The position numbers were made by a program, and so were the translations under genes. Shown in pieces: positions 1 through 8,776 of a stretch of 64,000 nucleotides of DNA. This stretch comes from Brachybacterium sp042666875 (lineage in GTDB: Bacteria > Actinomycetota > Actinomycetes > Actinomycetales > Dermabacteraceae): assembly GCF_042666875.1 (NCBI RefSeq), contig NZ_JBHTCX010000012.1, positions 310,001 to 374,000 of the forward strand, read 5' to 3'. The notes under the pieces are model-generated. The model saw only the letters and a list, made by a program, of their open reading frames with translations, was not told the origin of the DNA and searched no databases. The first letter of the stretch is position 1, and every line of letters starts with the position of its first letter.

Positions 1-266
1 CGGCGCCCGCCGACCTTCATGCCCTGGACGCCCTGGTCCCAGCCGGTGATGACCTGGCCGACGCCGAGCTGGAAGCGCAGCGGCTCGCCACGATCCCAGG
101 AGGCGTCGAACTGCTCGCCGGTGGAGTGGGAGACGCCCACATAGTGCACGTCGACTACGTCGCCGCGGGCGGCCTGCTCGCCGTCCCCGACGATCAGTTC
201 ACTGCTGACCAGCTCGGTGGGCGCGGGGCCTTCGGGGTGCTCGATCTCGGGCTTGCTGCGATCCAT
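1..266 (-). CDS. FKBP-type peptidyl-prolyl isomerase (3' end outside window)
   Basis: Peptidyl-prolyl cis-trans isomerase of the FK506-binding family, which catalyses proline isomerisation during protein folding. The visible N-terminal 88 residues carry typical FKBP features: DVVDVHYVGV, then GEQFDASWDRGEP, then the VITGWDQGVQGMKVGGR stretch. There is no signal peptide, so it is probably cytosolic. The ATG at 266 is preceded by a good AGGAGG ribosome-binding site about 5 nt upstream. It follows another FKBP gene in the same direction with a 72-nt gap, so the two may be co-transcribed and arose from the same family. The C-terminus lies beyond the left edge; a complete single-domain protein would be about 120-130 residues. 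Confidence 0.9.
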   Translation of the reverse strand, partial: MDRSKPEIEHPEGPAPTELVSSELIVGDGEQAARGDVVDVHYVGVSHSTGEQFDASWDRGEPLRFQLGVGQVITGWDQGVQGMKVGGR

Positions 267-338
267 GGGTCCTCCTGGGATGTGCGGAAGGGGCCGTCGT
301 GCGGCCGCCTCCGCCGGGACGGTGTCGGTGTCGTGGGG

Positions 339-1292
339 TCAGTCTGCCTTGTGCGCGGCATCGAGCACGTCGATGACGAACAGGAGGGTCTGTCCGGCGA
401 GCTCGTGCTCGGACTCGCCCTCCTCACCGTAGGCCTCGGCCGGGGGGACCACCAGCATCACCTGGGACCCGACGGGAAGGTCCAGCAGGTTCTCGTCCCA
501 GCCGGGGATCACCTTCTGCATGCCCTGCGGGAAACCGAACGGCGCCCCACGCTCCCACGAGGAGTCGAACTGCTCACCGGAGTCCCAGTTCCATCCCGTG
601 TAGTGCATGGTCAGGTAGTCGCCCTCGCGGGTGGCGTCCCCGGCGCCCTGGATGAGGGTCTCGCGGACGGTCTCGGTGGGTGCCTCGCCCTCGGGCGCGG
701 ACTCCAGGGAGGGTGCGCCGTTCTCGTCGAGGCTGACGGCCGGGAAGGTTCCGGAGGGCTCCTGCGCCTCGCCGTCGGCGCGCAGCGGCGAGACGACACG
801 GTCGATGTCGGAGGCCTGGATGAGCGCGTAGGACTGCCCGGACGTCGTGGTCTGCCAGCCGGCCATCGCGACGCGCGAGCCGATCGGGACCGTGGTGAGG
901 AACGCGAACGCCTCGTCACCGAGCGTCTCCGCGGTGACCTGCACGCCATTGGCCGGGGCGCCCTGCCACCAGGATTCGAGCACGTCGCCGGTGCTCGCGT
1001 CCGAATAGACGCTGCGCCAGATGATGGTGTCGCCCTCGGCGATCGTCTCGCCGTCCCCGGAGGTGATCAGGGCCGAATCGGGCGCGGTGATCTGCACCGG
1101 CGGGGTGAACTCGATCGTGGGCTCCGCCTCGAGGTCGTCGCTGACCGTCACGGCGGACAGGGCCGGGTCGCCGCCGCCGTCGGAGGCCGCCGCGGTGTTC
1201 TCGGCATCAGCGCCGTCGTCGGAGCAGGCGGCCACGCCGGCAACCGTGGTCGCAGCGAGAGCGGAGGTCAACAAGGTGCGGCGGCGGATCAA
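339..1292 (-). CDS. FKBP-type peptidyl-prolyl isomerase lipoprotein
   Basis: Exported peptidyl-prolyl isomerase, likely anchored to the outer face of the membrane. From a TTG start at 1292 (AAAGG seven nt upstream) the protein has 317 residues. The N-terminus is IRRRT followed by a hydrophobic stretch and a VAAC lipobox (Cys23); the arginines suggest possible Tat export. The C-terminal ~95 residues are an FKBP domain (DYLTMHYTGWNWDSGEQFDSS, VIPGWDENLLDLPVGS, PPAEAYG). The middle ~200 residues resemble a weak second FKBP-like repeat (TIIWRSVYSDASTGDVLESWW). A longer reading from 1385 would overlap pafA and hide the signal peptide inside the protein, so I prefer the TTG. It lies 73 nt after pafA in the same direction. 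Confidence 0.85.
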   Translation of the reverse strand: MIRRRTLLTSALAATTVAGVAACSDDGADAENTAAASDGGGDPALSAVTVSDDLEAEPTIEFTPPVQITAPDSALITSGDGETIAEGDTIIWRSVYSDASTGDVLESWWQGAPANGVQVTAETLGDEAFAFLTTVPIGSRVAMAGWQTTTSGQSYALIQASDIDRVVSPLRADGEAQEPSGTFPAVSLDENGAPSLESAPEGEAPTETVRETLIQGAGDATREGDYLTMHYTGWNWDSGEQFDSSWERGAPFGFPQGMQKVIPGWDENLLDLPVGSQVMLVVPPAEAYGEEGESEHELAGQTLLFVIDVLDAAHKAD

Positions 1293-1365
1293 GAGCAGGC
1301 CTTTCGGATCGGGAGCCCCGAGCGGGGCACGTGCACCAGGGTACGGGGCGCGCGGCCCCGGATTC

Positions 1366-2775
1366 TCAGGCGGGCGGCGGATCATCGCTCGCCGATCCGG
1401 TCCCGGACCGGCGGATCTCGGCCAGGAGCTCGTCGACCGCGGGGAGCTCGGTCGCGAACGGGTCGAGGACCTGTACCGGCATGGACCCGGGACGGGTCAG
1501 GCGCATCGTGGTCCAGTCCACGACATGGTCGACGCCATGCTGCTGAGCGGCGGTGACCACCTGCCCGCGCAGGTGCGCCCGCGTGGTGGCGGGAGCGACC
1601 TCGCGGGCGGCCTCGATGCGCTGCTCGGAGAGGACCGCCGGAGCGAGCCCGCGGGCCTGGAGACTGGCGAAGAGGCCCTGGCCCGGCGAGATGTCGTGGT
1701 AGGCAAGGTCGAGCCGCTCCAGCGCCGGATCCGAGAGCTCGACCCCACGGCGCTCGGCGACCTGCGAGAACAGGCGCTCCTTGATGGCCCAGTCCAGACG
1801 GGTCGCGGCCCAGCTGCGGTCCCCGGTGCGCACCGCGTCGAGCGCTCTCTGCCAGGTCTCCAGCACGTCGCGCTCGGCGCTGTCGGAGCCCTCGGTCTCC
1901 TCGGTGACCTCGGCGGCGAGATCCAGCCAGCGCTGCTGGATCTCGACCGCCGAGGTGGTGCCGCCGCCGGCCGTGGGGATCGGCGCCTGCCCGGTGAGGT
2001 CGCGCGCGACGGCGCGGATGGTGGCGATGTCGTCGGCCAGGGTCAGATCGGGCAGGGCCCGGCCCGACTCGATGGCGCGCAGGACCAGGTCGGTGGTGGC
2101 GAAGCGCAGGTGCGTGGAGACCTCGCTCATCGTCGAGTCGCCGACGATGACGTGCAGGCGGCGGTACCTGGTGGGGTCGCCGTGGGGTTCGTCGCGGGTG
2201 TTGATGATCGGACGGGTTCGGGTGGTGGCCGACGAGACCGCCTCCCACATGTGGTCGCTGCGACGGGAAAAGACGAAGCGGGCCCCGTCCTCGTCACGCA
2301 CCACTCCCCCGGCGCCGGTGACGATCTGCCGGGTGACCAGGAACGGCAGGAGGTACCGCGGCAGGCGCGTGAACTCGCCGCGGCGGTCGACGAGGTAGTT
2401 CTCGTGGGAGCCGAAAGCATTGCCCTCGGAGTCGACGTTGTTCTTGAGCAGGTGGATCCGAGCGTCCTGGCCGTCGGCGGCGAGGCGCTCCCCCGCCTGC
2501 TCGGCGAGGTCGGCGAAGATGCGTTCGCCGGCGCGGTCCTGGGCGACCAGTTCCCACCAGTCGTCGCATTCGGCCGTGGCGTACTCCGGATGGGAGCCGA
2601 CGTCGAGGTAGAGACGGGCGGCGTTGGGCAGGAAGACGTTCGAGGAACGGCCCATGGCGACCACGGGCCGGAACAGCTCGCGGGCCGCGTTCTCCGGCTC
2701 GAGCGCGCGGGTGCCGTCGGCGTGCACGCACACCAGCCCGAACTCGGTCTCCAGGCCTCCGACTCGACGCCTCAT
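1366..2775 (-). CDS. pafA: Pup--protein ligase PafA
   Basis: Ligase that joins the C-terminal glutamate of Pup to lysines of target proteins using ATP; it belongs to the carboxylate-amine/glutamine-synthetase-like superfamily. The 469-residue product starts MRRRVGGLETEFG, with the ETEFG motif of the active-site strand. It also has SSNVFLPNAARLYLDVGSHPEYATAECD and KNNVDSEGNAFGSHENYL, close to mycobacterial PafA as I remember it. The ATG at 2775 lies 4 nt after the pup stop, so translation is probably coupled. A longer open frame upstream merely runs over pup. Unlike the usual mycobacterial order, no prcB or prcA lies between pup and pafA. Confidence 0.96.
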   Translation of the reverse strand: MRRRVGGLETEFGLVCVHADGTRALEPENAARELFRPVVAMGRSSNVFLPNAARLYLDVGSHPEYATAECDDWWELVAQDRAGERIFADLAEQAGERLAADGQDARIHLLKNNVDSEGNAFGSHENYLVDRRGEFTRLPRYLLPFLVTRQIVTGAGGVVRDEDGARFVFSRRSDHMWEAVSSATTRTRPIINTRDEPHGDPTRYRRLHVIVGDSTMSEVSTHLRFATTDLVLRAIESGRALPDLTLADDIATIRAVARDLTGQAPIPTAGGGTTSAVEIQQRWLDLAAEVTEETEGSDSAERDVLETWQRALDAVRTGDRSWAATRLDWAIKERLFSQVAERRGVELSDPALERLDLAYHDISPGQGLFASLQARGLAPAVLSEQRIEAAREVAPATTRAHLRGQVVTAAQQHGVDHVVDWTTMRLTRPGSMPVQVLDPFATELPAVDELLAEIRRSGTGSASDDPPPA

Positions 2776-2779
2776 CGGG

Positions 2780-2971
2780 TCACTGGCCGCCCTTCTGGAC
2801 GAAGGAGCGCACGAAGGTCTCGGCGTTGGACTCCAGCACGGAGTCGATCTCGTCGAGCAGGTCGTCCGCAGCCTGGGCCGAGGCATGGGTCTGGCCGCCG
2901 CTGGCGCTCTCGGTGCTGCCGTTGTCGTCGTCCGGCTCGGGACCGGATGCATGCAGTGACTGCTGGGACAC
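2780..2971 (-). CDS. pup: Prokaryotic ubiquitin-like protein Pup
   Basis: Small, acidic, largely disordered protein modifier of 63 residues. It starts with GTG, with GAGGAG six nt upstream. The C-terminal half has the conserved coiled-coil region (DDLLDEIDSVLESNAETFV) that binds the ATPase coiled coil, and it ends in KGGQ. The terminal glutamine means it is made as the inactive form and must be deamidated to GGE by Dop before ligation by PafA; both genes flank it. Pup follows dop after 101 nt, a gap that holds its ribosome-binding site. Confidence 0.97.
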   Translation of the reverse strand: MSQQSLHASGPEPDDDNGSTESASGGQTHASAQAADDLLDEIDSVLESNAETFVRSFVQKGGQ

Positions 2972-3072
2972 GGGATTCTCCTCGGTGGTCGGGGGCTGTG
3001 GTCGGTCTGCGGAATCGTGGTGTCAGCGCGGCCGTCGTGCGGAGACGCCGGCGTCGGGGCCGAGCATCATCC

Positions 3073-4803
3073 TCAGTGCTCGCCGACGGCTCGGCGCAGC
3101 GAGTCGAGGATCTGTTCGACGCCCCCGCGGAGGTCGATGCCGTGGGCCTGGCACCAGGAGGCGGAGCCGAGGCGCGGATCCGCCAGGCGCAGACGGTGTC
3201 CGCCGTCGGGCCCGGCCAGGGTGATCGCGTCCCACCCGGCCGAGGGGACGTGCTCGCGATGGGCGGCGATGAGGCGGCCGCGCAGGTGGGCGCGGGTCGA
3301 CGCGGGCGGGGTGGTGATCGCCGCGTCCACCTCCTCCTGCGCCACGAGCGTGCCCACGGCGCCGGCTGCGCGCAGCTTCGCGAACAGGCCCCGGCTGGGA
3401 CGGAGGTCGCTGAACTGCAGGTCGATCAGGGACAACCGCGGATCGCCCCACTCCAGGCCGTGCCGGGCGCGGTAGCGTTCGAGCAGCTGCAGCTTGGCGA
3501 CCCATTCGATGCGGTCGGCGGCCAGCGCGGGATCCTGCTCGAGCAGGTCCAGCAGCTCGCCCCACGTGCGCAGTACCGCCGCGGTCTCCTCGTCGCCCGG
3601 GTCGCACAGCGGCTCGAGCGCCTCGAGGTGGGCGCGCTGAATCTGGAGGGCGGTGAGCTCGCGCCCGTCGGTCAGGGGCACGGTCGCTCTCAGCGTGGGG
3701 TCGTGGCTGATCGTGTGCACGGCCGCGACCGGGTCGGCCAGGCGCAGATCGGGAAGGATCGCATGCCCGGTGCGGTGCTCGGCCTCCAGCGCGGCGAGCA
3801 CCAGGGAGGTGGAGCCGAGCTTGAGGAACGTCGACTCCTCCAGCAGGTTCGCGTCACCGATGATCACGTGCAGGCGGCGGAAGCGCGAGGGGTCCGCATG
3901 GGGCTCGTCGCGCGTGTTCACGATCGGCCGGTTCAAGGTGGTCTCCAGTCCCACCTCGGCCTCCATGAAGTCAGCGCGGGAGGAGATCTGGTAGCCGGGC
4001 TGCTCGCCCCGGGGACCGAGGCCCACACGACCGGCGCCCACGAGCACCTGGCGGGTGCTCAGGAACGGGAGCATCGCGGCGGTGAGGCGTTCGAACGGCA
4101 CCTCGCGCTCGACGAGGTAGTTCTCGTGCGTGCCGTAGGACGCGCCCTTGCCGTCGGTGTTGTTCTTGTAGAGGGTGACGCCCGGGATGCCGTCGGCGGC
4201 CTCGAGGATTCCCATGGCGCGGCGAGCGATCTCCTCCCCAGCACGGTCGGCGACCACGGCCTCGCGGGCACGGGTGACCTCGGGGGCGGAGTACTCCGGG
4301 TGCGCGTGGTCGACGTACCAGCGCGCGCCGTTGGCCAGCACGGCGTTGCCGATCGAACGCTGGGCCGCCCAGCTGAGCACCTCGGCGTCATCGCCGTCCG
4401 GGGCGGTCTCGGGGCCGGCGGCCGGGGCATCCAGCTCGACGCTGGGCAGGCTCGGGGCGCTGGGCAGGTGCGCCTCGTGCACCTCGTCGGTGAGCTGGGT
4501 GGGGTGGGCTGCGGCGCGCTGCAGGTCGAAGCCGCGCGCGTCGCGCAGCGGGGTCTCATCGCCGTAGTCCCAGCGTACGCGGGATCCGCGCTCGCCCTCG
4601 TGCGGGTCCAGCAGGGCGTAGGCGCCGACGACCAGGTGCGAGAGTCCGACGGCGCTGCCGGCACCGGCGCGCGAGCGGGTCTCGGGATCGGTGTGGAGCA
4701 CACCGAACTCGGTCTCGATCCCCATGACGCGCTCGGTGGTGAGGTCGGTGACATCCGCCAGGCCCGCCGGGCCGCCGGCCTGATCGCTCGTGTCAGTGCT
4801 CAT
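3073..4803 (-). CDS. dop: Pup deamidase/depupylase Dop
   Basis: Deamidates the terminal Gln of Pup to Glu and also removes Pup from substrates. It is a PafA paralogue. The 576-residue protein has the ETEFG motif near residue 30, WDYGDETPLRDARGFDL, ARWYVDHAHPEYSAPE, KNNTDGKGASYGTHENYLV and TRDEPHADPSRFRRLHVIIGD. These match Dop rather than PafA (YVDHAHPEYS, GKGASYG). It is longer than usual (about 500 residues) because of an extra N-terminal ~26 residues and a low-complexity insert around residues 115-145. The start at 4803 is supported by an ATGA overlap with the arc stop; MGIETEFG further in is a possible alternative start. Confidence 0.94.
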   Translation of the reverse strand: MSTDTSDQAGGPAGLADVTDLTTERVMGIETEFGVLHTDPETRSRAGAGSAVGLSHLVVGAYALLDPHEGERGSRVRWDYGDETPLRDARGFDLQRAAAHPTQLTDEVHEAHLPSAPSLPSVELDAPAAGPETAPDGDDAEVLSWAAQRSIGNAVLANGARWYVDHAHPEYSAPEVTRAREAVVADRAGEEIARRAMGILEAADGIPGVTLYKNNTDGKGASYGTHENYLVEREVPFERLTAAMLPFLSTRQVLVGAGRVGLGPRGEQPGYQISSRADFMEAEVGLETTLNRPIVNTRDEPHADPSRFRRLHVIIGDANLLEESTFLKLGSTSLVLAALEAEHRTGHAILPDLRLADPVAAVHTISHDPTLRATVPLTDGRELTALQIQRAHLEALEPLCDPGDEETAAVLRTWGELLDLLEQDPALAADRIEWVAKLQLLERYRARHGLEWGDPRLSLIDLQFSDLRPSRGLFAKLRAAGAVGTLVAQEEVDAAITTPPASTRAHLRGRLIAAHREHVPSAGWDAITLAGPDGGHRLRLADPRLGSASWCQAHGIDLRGGVEQILDSLRRAVGEH

Positions 4804-6389
4804 CCCCGCACCTCCTCGACCAGGGGCTCCTCCGCCTCGGCCGCGCGGGAGCGTCCCTGCAGCGGGACCACTGCCTCGATCCGGCGGCCCTGCTTGCCGC
4901 GGGTGCCGGAGACGCGAGCCCAGTCCTCGGGGTGCGCCGCCGAGGGCATGTCCTCGTTCTCGACGAACTCGGCGGTGATCGCCTCGCGCAGATGCTGTGC
5001 GGTCAGTCCCACCGACCCGCTGGCCAGCTGGTCCTTGACCGCGAGCTTCTTGGCGCGGTCGGTGATGTTGCGCAGCGTCGCCCCGGAGACGAAGTCGCGG
5101 AAGTGGAGGGTCTCCTCGGAGCCGTCGGAGTACTCCAGGCGCACGAACGCCGAGGCCGGGCCGTCGTCGTAGATGTCCTGGGCCGCCACATCCAGCAGCT
5201 GGTCGCGGTCCTCCCGCATCGGGACGGACTCGTCGAGATAGAGCCCCAGGATCTCGCGGCCCGCCTCGAGATCGGGACGGCGCACTCGGATCTTCACGTC
5301 CAGCCGGCCGGGGCGCAGGATCGCCGGATCGATCATGTCCTCACGGTTGGAGGCGCCGATGACGATGACGTTGTCGAGGTCCTCGACGCCGTCGATCTCA
5401 GCCAGCAGCTGCGGCACGATCGTGGTCTCGACGTCGCTGGAGAGGCCGGAGCCGCGGGTGCGGAACAGGGCCTCCATCTCATCGAAGAAGATCACCACGG
5501 GGTGGTCGGCGGCGGCCTTCTCGCGAGCACGCTCGAAGACGAGGCGGATGGAGCGCTCGGATTCACCGACGTACTTGTTCAGCAGCTCCGGGCCCTTGAT
5601 GTTGAGGAACGCGGAGTTCTCGAGGGCTTCGGCGACGCTGACGCCGCGCACCTCGGCCGATCGCAGCACGAGCTCGTGGGCGACGGCCTTGGCGATCATC
5701 GTCTTGCCGCAGCCGGGCGGGCCGTACAGCAGCACGCCCTGGGGCGGGCGCAGACCGTAGGTGCGGTAGAGGTCCTGCTGGAGGAACGGCAGCTCGACGG
5801 CGTCGCGGATGGCCTCGATCTGGCCGCCGAGCCCCCCGATCTGGTCGAAGGTGACGTCGGGGACCTGCTCGAGGACGAGGTCGGTGATCTCGGCGCGGTC
5901 GATGCGCTCCATGACCAGCTGCGCCTTCAGGTCGACCAGCACGTGGTCACCAGGGTGCAGCGCCTCCTCGGCCAGGGCGCCGGCGCGGCGCAGCACCCGG
6001 GTGTCGTCGGGGGCGACCGCCACGATCACGCGGGTGTCGGGCAGGGACTCCACGACGGGCACGACGTTGCCCGCATCGCTCGGGGCCACCGCCTCCACGG
6101 CGGCCAGCGACTCGTTCAGTCGCAGCTCGGCGCCGGGTTCCAGGCTCTCCAGGTCCAGGCTCGCGGCCGTGGCCACGCGCAGCCGGCGGCCGTTGTGGAG
6201 CACGTCGATGGTGGTCCCCTCGGTGCGGCGCAGGAACGTGGCGTAGGAGTTCGGCGGATCCCCCACCCGCTCCAGGTCGGCCTTGAGCTCGACGATCTGG
6301 GCGCGGGCGGCTCGCAGCCCGCTGGTGAGGCGGTCGTTGTGGGCGGCCAGCTGCTCCAGCTCGGCCGTCATCTCCGCGTAGGTCTTCAT
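4800..6389 (-). CDS. arc: Proteasome-associated AAA ATPase ARC/Mpa
   Basis: Hexameric AAA unfoldase that recognises pupylated proteins. Of 529 residues, about 1-42 form a coiled coil for Pup binding, about 60-165 OB-fold interdomains, and the rest an AAA module with Walker A GPPGCGKT (223-230), Walker B VIFFDEME and an arginine-finger region (NREDMIDPAILRPGR). The protein ends EEPLVEEVRG and so lacks the C-terminal GQYL-type tail that mycobacterial Mpa uses to dock on the 20S proteasome. It is also shorter than Mpa (about 609). Together with the missing prcBA this suggests a proteasome-independent unfoldase, as in Corynebacterium. It overlaps dop by 4 nt and lies 37 nt after trmI. Confidence 0.94.
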   Translation of the reverse strand: MKTYAEMTAELEQLAAHNDRLTSGLRAARAQIVELKADLERVGDPPNSYATFLRRTEGTTIDVLHNGRRLRVATAASLDLESLEPGAELRLNESLAAVEAVAPSDAGNVVPVVESLPDTRVIVAVAPDDTRVLRRAGALAEEALHPGDHVLVDLKAQLVMERIDRAEITDLVLEQVPDVTFDQIGGLGGQIEAIRDAVELPFLQQDLYRTYGLRPPQGVLLYGPPGCGKTMIAKAVAHELVLRSAEVRGVSVAEALENSAFLNIKGPELLNKYVGESERSIRLVFERAREKAAADHPVVIFFDEMEALFRTRGSGLSSDVETTIVPQLLAEIDGVEDLDNVIVIGASNREDMIDPAILRPGRLDVKIRVRRPDLEAGREILGLYLDESVPMREDRDQLLDVAAQDIYDDGPASAFVRLEYSDGSEETLHFRDFVSGATLRNITDRAKKLAVKDQLASGSVGLTAQHLREAITAEFVENEDMPSAAHPEDWARVSGTRGKQGRRIEAVVPLQGRSRAAEAEEPLVEEVRG

Positions 6390-6426
6390 CGTCGCGGCCT
6401 CTCCTTCCCTGTCGTCGCCGGTCGGC

Positions 6427-7497
6427 TCAGCGGTCCCGGCCCTGCCGGATGTCGCGCAGGGCGCGCTTGAGCTTGCGCGGGGCGACGCCGCGCTCCCCCA
6501 GGTCCTGCGGGCCCCATTCGCTGTCCGAGCCGCCGAAGCCGTCGTTGGCGGGATCGTTCATCTCCTCCTCGACCCGCGAGCCGGGAGCCGGGCGGGTCAC
6601 GCGCGACAGGGCCGACGTGCCGTGGGCCGTGCGGCGCGAGGTGAGCAGGAACCCGGTATGGGCGTTCATGCGGTGCTCCGGTCGCACCGCGAGCCCCTCG
6701 AGGTGCCAGGGACGCACGAAGGACTCCCAGGCGAAGGGCTCGGTGAACTCCCCATGGTCGCGCAGCGCCTCGGCGGTGCGGGAGAGCTGGGTGACCGTGG
6801 CGACGTAGGCGAGGAACACGCCCCCGGAGACGAGCACCTCCGCGGCGGCCTCGATGCATTCCCAGGGGGCGAGCATGTCCAGGACGACGCGGTCGACGGC
6901 GGGCCCGTCGGGCGCCAGCGTCGGGGCGACGTCCTGGAAGTCGCCGACGGTGAGATCCCAGGACGGGTTGGGGCCGCCGAAGAAGGTCTCGACGTTCTCC
7001 CGGGCCACCTCGGCGAAGTCCTCGCGGCGCTCGATCGAGTGCAGGCTGCCGTCGGGGCCGACGGCGCGCAGCAGCGCCGTGGTCAGGCCGCCGGAGCCCA
7101 CCCCGGCCTCCAGCACGCGGGCGCCGGGGAAGATGTCGCCCCACATGAGGATCTGGGCGGCGTCCTTGGGGTAGATGATGGCGGCGCCGCGCGGCATGGA
7201 GAGCATGTAGTCGGCGTACAGCGGGCGCAGCGCCTGGTATCTGGTGCCCCGGTTGTCCTCGACGACCACGCCGTCCTCGGCGCCGATCAGCTGGTCGTGG
7301 CGCAGCACGCCGCGGTGGGTGTGGAACTCGCCGCCGGGCTTCAGGGTGATGGTGTGCAGCCGGTTCTTGGAGTCGGCGAGCTGGACCTTGTCGCCGAGAT
7401 CGAAGGGGCCGGTGCGGTCCAGGCCGCGGCGGGGCGCGCGGGGCGCGGGGCCCTGCGCCCCGGTCCGGGCTGCGGGCTGCGACGGCTGATCAGTCAT
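6427..7497 (-). CDS. trmI: tRNA (adenine(58)-N(1))-methyltransferase TrmI
   Basis: SAM-dependent enzyme that makes m1A58 in the T-loop of tRNA. The 356-residue protein has the family N-terminal domain (LADSKNRLHTITL, FHTHRGVLRHDQLIG, YPKDAAQILMWGDIFPG) and the class I methyltransferase motif VLEAGVGSGGLTTALLRAVG, then VVLDMLAPWE and a C-terminal helical domain. An extra charged tail of about 60 residues follows (EEEMNDPANDGFGG onward). The start at 7497 has a weak GGA upstream; an in-frame ATG 12 nt earlier is an alternative. Much longer readings upstream run antisense-like through the protease gene and are not real. It is commonly the gene before arc in actinobacteria, as here. Confidence 0.92.
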   Translation of the reverse strand: MTDQPSQPAARTGAQGPAPRAPRRGLDRTGPFDLGDKVQLADSKNRLHTITLKPGGEFHTHRGVLRHDQLIGAEDGVVVEDNRGTRYQALRPLYADYMLSMPRGAAIIYPKDAAQILMWGDIFPGARVLEAGVGSGGLTTALLRAVGPDGSLHSIERREDFAEVARENVETFFGGPNPSWDLTVGDFQDVAPTLAPDGPAVDRVVLDMLAPWECIEAAAEVLVSGGVFLAYVATVTQLSRTAEALRDHGEFTEPFAWESFVRPWHLEGLAVRPEHRMNAHTGFLLTSRRTAHGTSALSRVTRPAPGSRVEEEMNDPANDGFGGSDSEWGPQDLGERGVAPRKLKRALRDIRQGRDR

Positions 7498-7550
7498 GCG
7501 TTCCAGCATATGACGTGCGGTGAGACGGACGGGAGGAAGGGAGGCGATGT

Positions 7551-8672
7551 TCACCGACCGCGCAGAAGCGCATTGACGTCGGCGCTCATGATCACCCCGT
7601 GCACCGCCCCCTCGGCGTCGGTGACGAGGTAGCCGGGCATAGGGCGGGCGAGCATCACCGAGACCAGCGCGTTGCCGCGCAGGGAGGCGTCGAGTCGGCC
7701 GATCGGGCCGACGGATCCGGCGACCGCGCTGACCGGGGTGGCTGCGCGCCGGTCCGCCGGGACCGCGGCGGCGGCGACGGGATCGATGCGGTAGGCGCTG
7801 CCGATGTGCCCGGACCCGGGCGGGGCGGGGTCGAGGATGAGCACGTCGTCGAGGTCGCCGGTGGTGCCCAGCTCGGCCAGGGGCCGGCTCGGCGGGACGA
7901 TTCGCATCGGATGGGCGAGGCTCTCCGCGTCGAGGGAGTCGACGCGGTGGCTGAGGTTCGCCGATTCCAGTGCCCGGGAGGCGCCCTGCCACAGCATGCC
8001 CGCGATCAGGACGGCCCACAGCACGGTCAGCAGCGAGAGTGTTCCCGCCCCGTCGGCCCGCACGATCCGCACCAGGGGAAACACGACCACCAGCACCGCG
8101 ATGCCGCGACCGATCCAGGCGGTGATGCGGGTTCCCAGCAGCGGGTTGCGCAGCACGCCGGACAGCAGGGACTCCAGGGCGCGGCCGCCGTCCATCGGCA
8201 GCCCGGGGAGCAGATTGAACAGGGCGAGGGCGATGTTCAGCCACGAGGACAGGCCCCAGAACACCGCGGCGGACGAGCCGGGCTCGGACAGGGACGCGGC
8301 GCCGGCGGTGAGGGCTGCGAGCACCCCGTTGCTGATCGGGCCGGACAGGGAGATCACCAGCGAGGGCAGCGCTCCCAGCGCCTCCCCGCGGTACTGGGTG
8401 TGCCCGCCCCACAGGGTCAGGGCGATGTGGTCGACCGTGGCGCCGAACGCCCGGGCGCTGAGGGCGTGCGCGGATTCGTGCACCAGCACGGAGACGATCA
8501 TGAACAGGGCTATGCCCAGGGACAGCAGGATGGGCGTCAAGGGATCCGTCGTGCCGCCCCGGGCGAGCCCGGGGTGGATGATCACGGCGAGGATCAGCAC
8601 GGTGACGAGCGTGCCCGGGCTGACACGGATCGGCGGCAGCGGGCCGAGGCGCAGCGTGGGGCTCTTCATCAT
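7551..8672 (-). CDS. Site-2 protease (M50) family zinc metalloprotease
   Basis: Intramembrane zinc metalloprotease, expected to cleave within membrane segments of substrates such as anti-sigma factors. The 373-residue product has about six membrane segments, the zinc motif HESAH near residue 67, and a second motif NLLPGLPMDGGR in which the Asp is the third ligand. The C-terminal ~130 cytoplasmic residues contain a weak CBS-like pair (MPGYLVTDAEGAVHGVI). Tandem ATG codons at 8672 and 8669 follow GAAGGAG; I chose the first. It is divergently transcribed from the PAC2 gene across a 104-nt region and lies 53 nt before trmI, probably in the same transcript. Confidence 0.88.
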   Translation of the reverse strand: MMKSPTLRLGPLPPIRVSPGTLVTVLILAVIIHPGLARGGTTDPLTPILLSLGIALFMIVSVLVHESAHALSARAFGATVDHIALTLWGGHTQYRGEALGALPSLVISLSGPISNGVLAALTAGAASLSEPGSSAAVFWGLSSWLNIALALFNLLPGLPMDGGRALESLLSGVLRNPLLGTRITAWIGRGIAVLVVVFPLVRIVRADGAGTLSLLTVLWAVLIAGMLWQGASRALESANLSHRVDSLDAESLAHPMRIVPPSRPLAELGTTGDLDDVLILDPAPPGSGHIGSAYRIDPVAAAAVPADRRAATPVSAVAGSVGPIGRLDASLRGNALVSVMLARPMPGYLVTDAEGAVHGVIMSADVNALLRGR

Positions 8673-8764
8673 CCGTCTCCTTCGGGCCGGGGACGGCGGC
8701 TCCCCAGGACAGGGCGAGGATATCCGCTGCGCCTGCACCCCGGCTCCGTCCCGTCGGCGGAGCC

Positions 8765-8770
8765 TATGAT
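8765..8770 (+). promoter_or_regulatory. -10 element for PAC2 gene (leaderless)
   Basis: TATGAT ends 6 nt before the ATG at 8777, which places the transcription start at or next to the start codon. No clear -35 box or ribosome-binding site is visible. Confidence 0.5.
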
Positions 8771-8776
8771 GGAGCG

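Noticed and set aside
1021..5172. A very long open frame (over 1300 codons) on the plus strand
   Set aside because: It is antisense to pafA, pup and dop, has the Arg/Gly/Val-rich composition of high-GC shadow frames, and has no recognisable domain.
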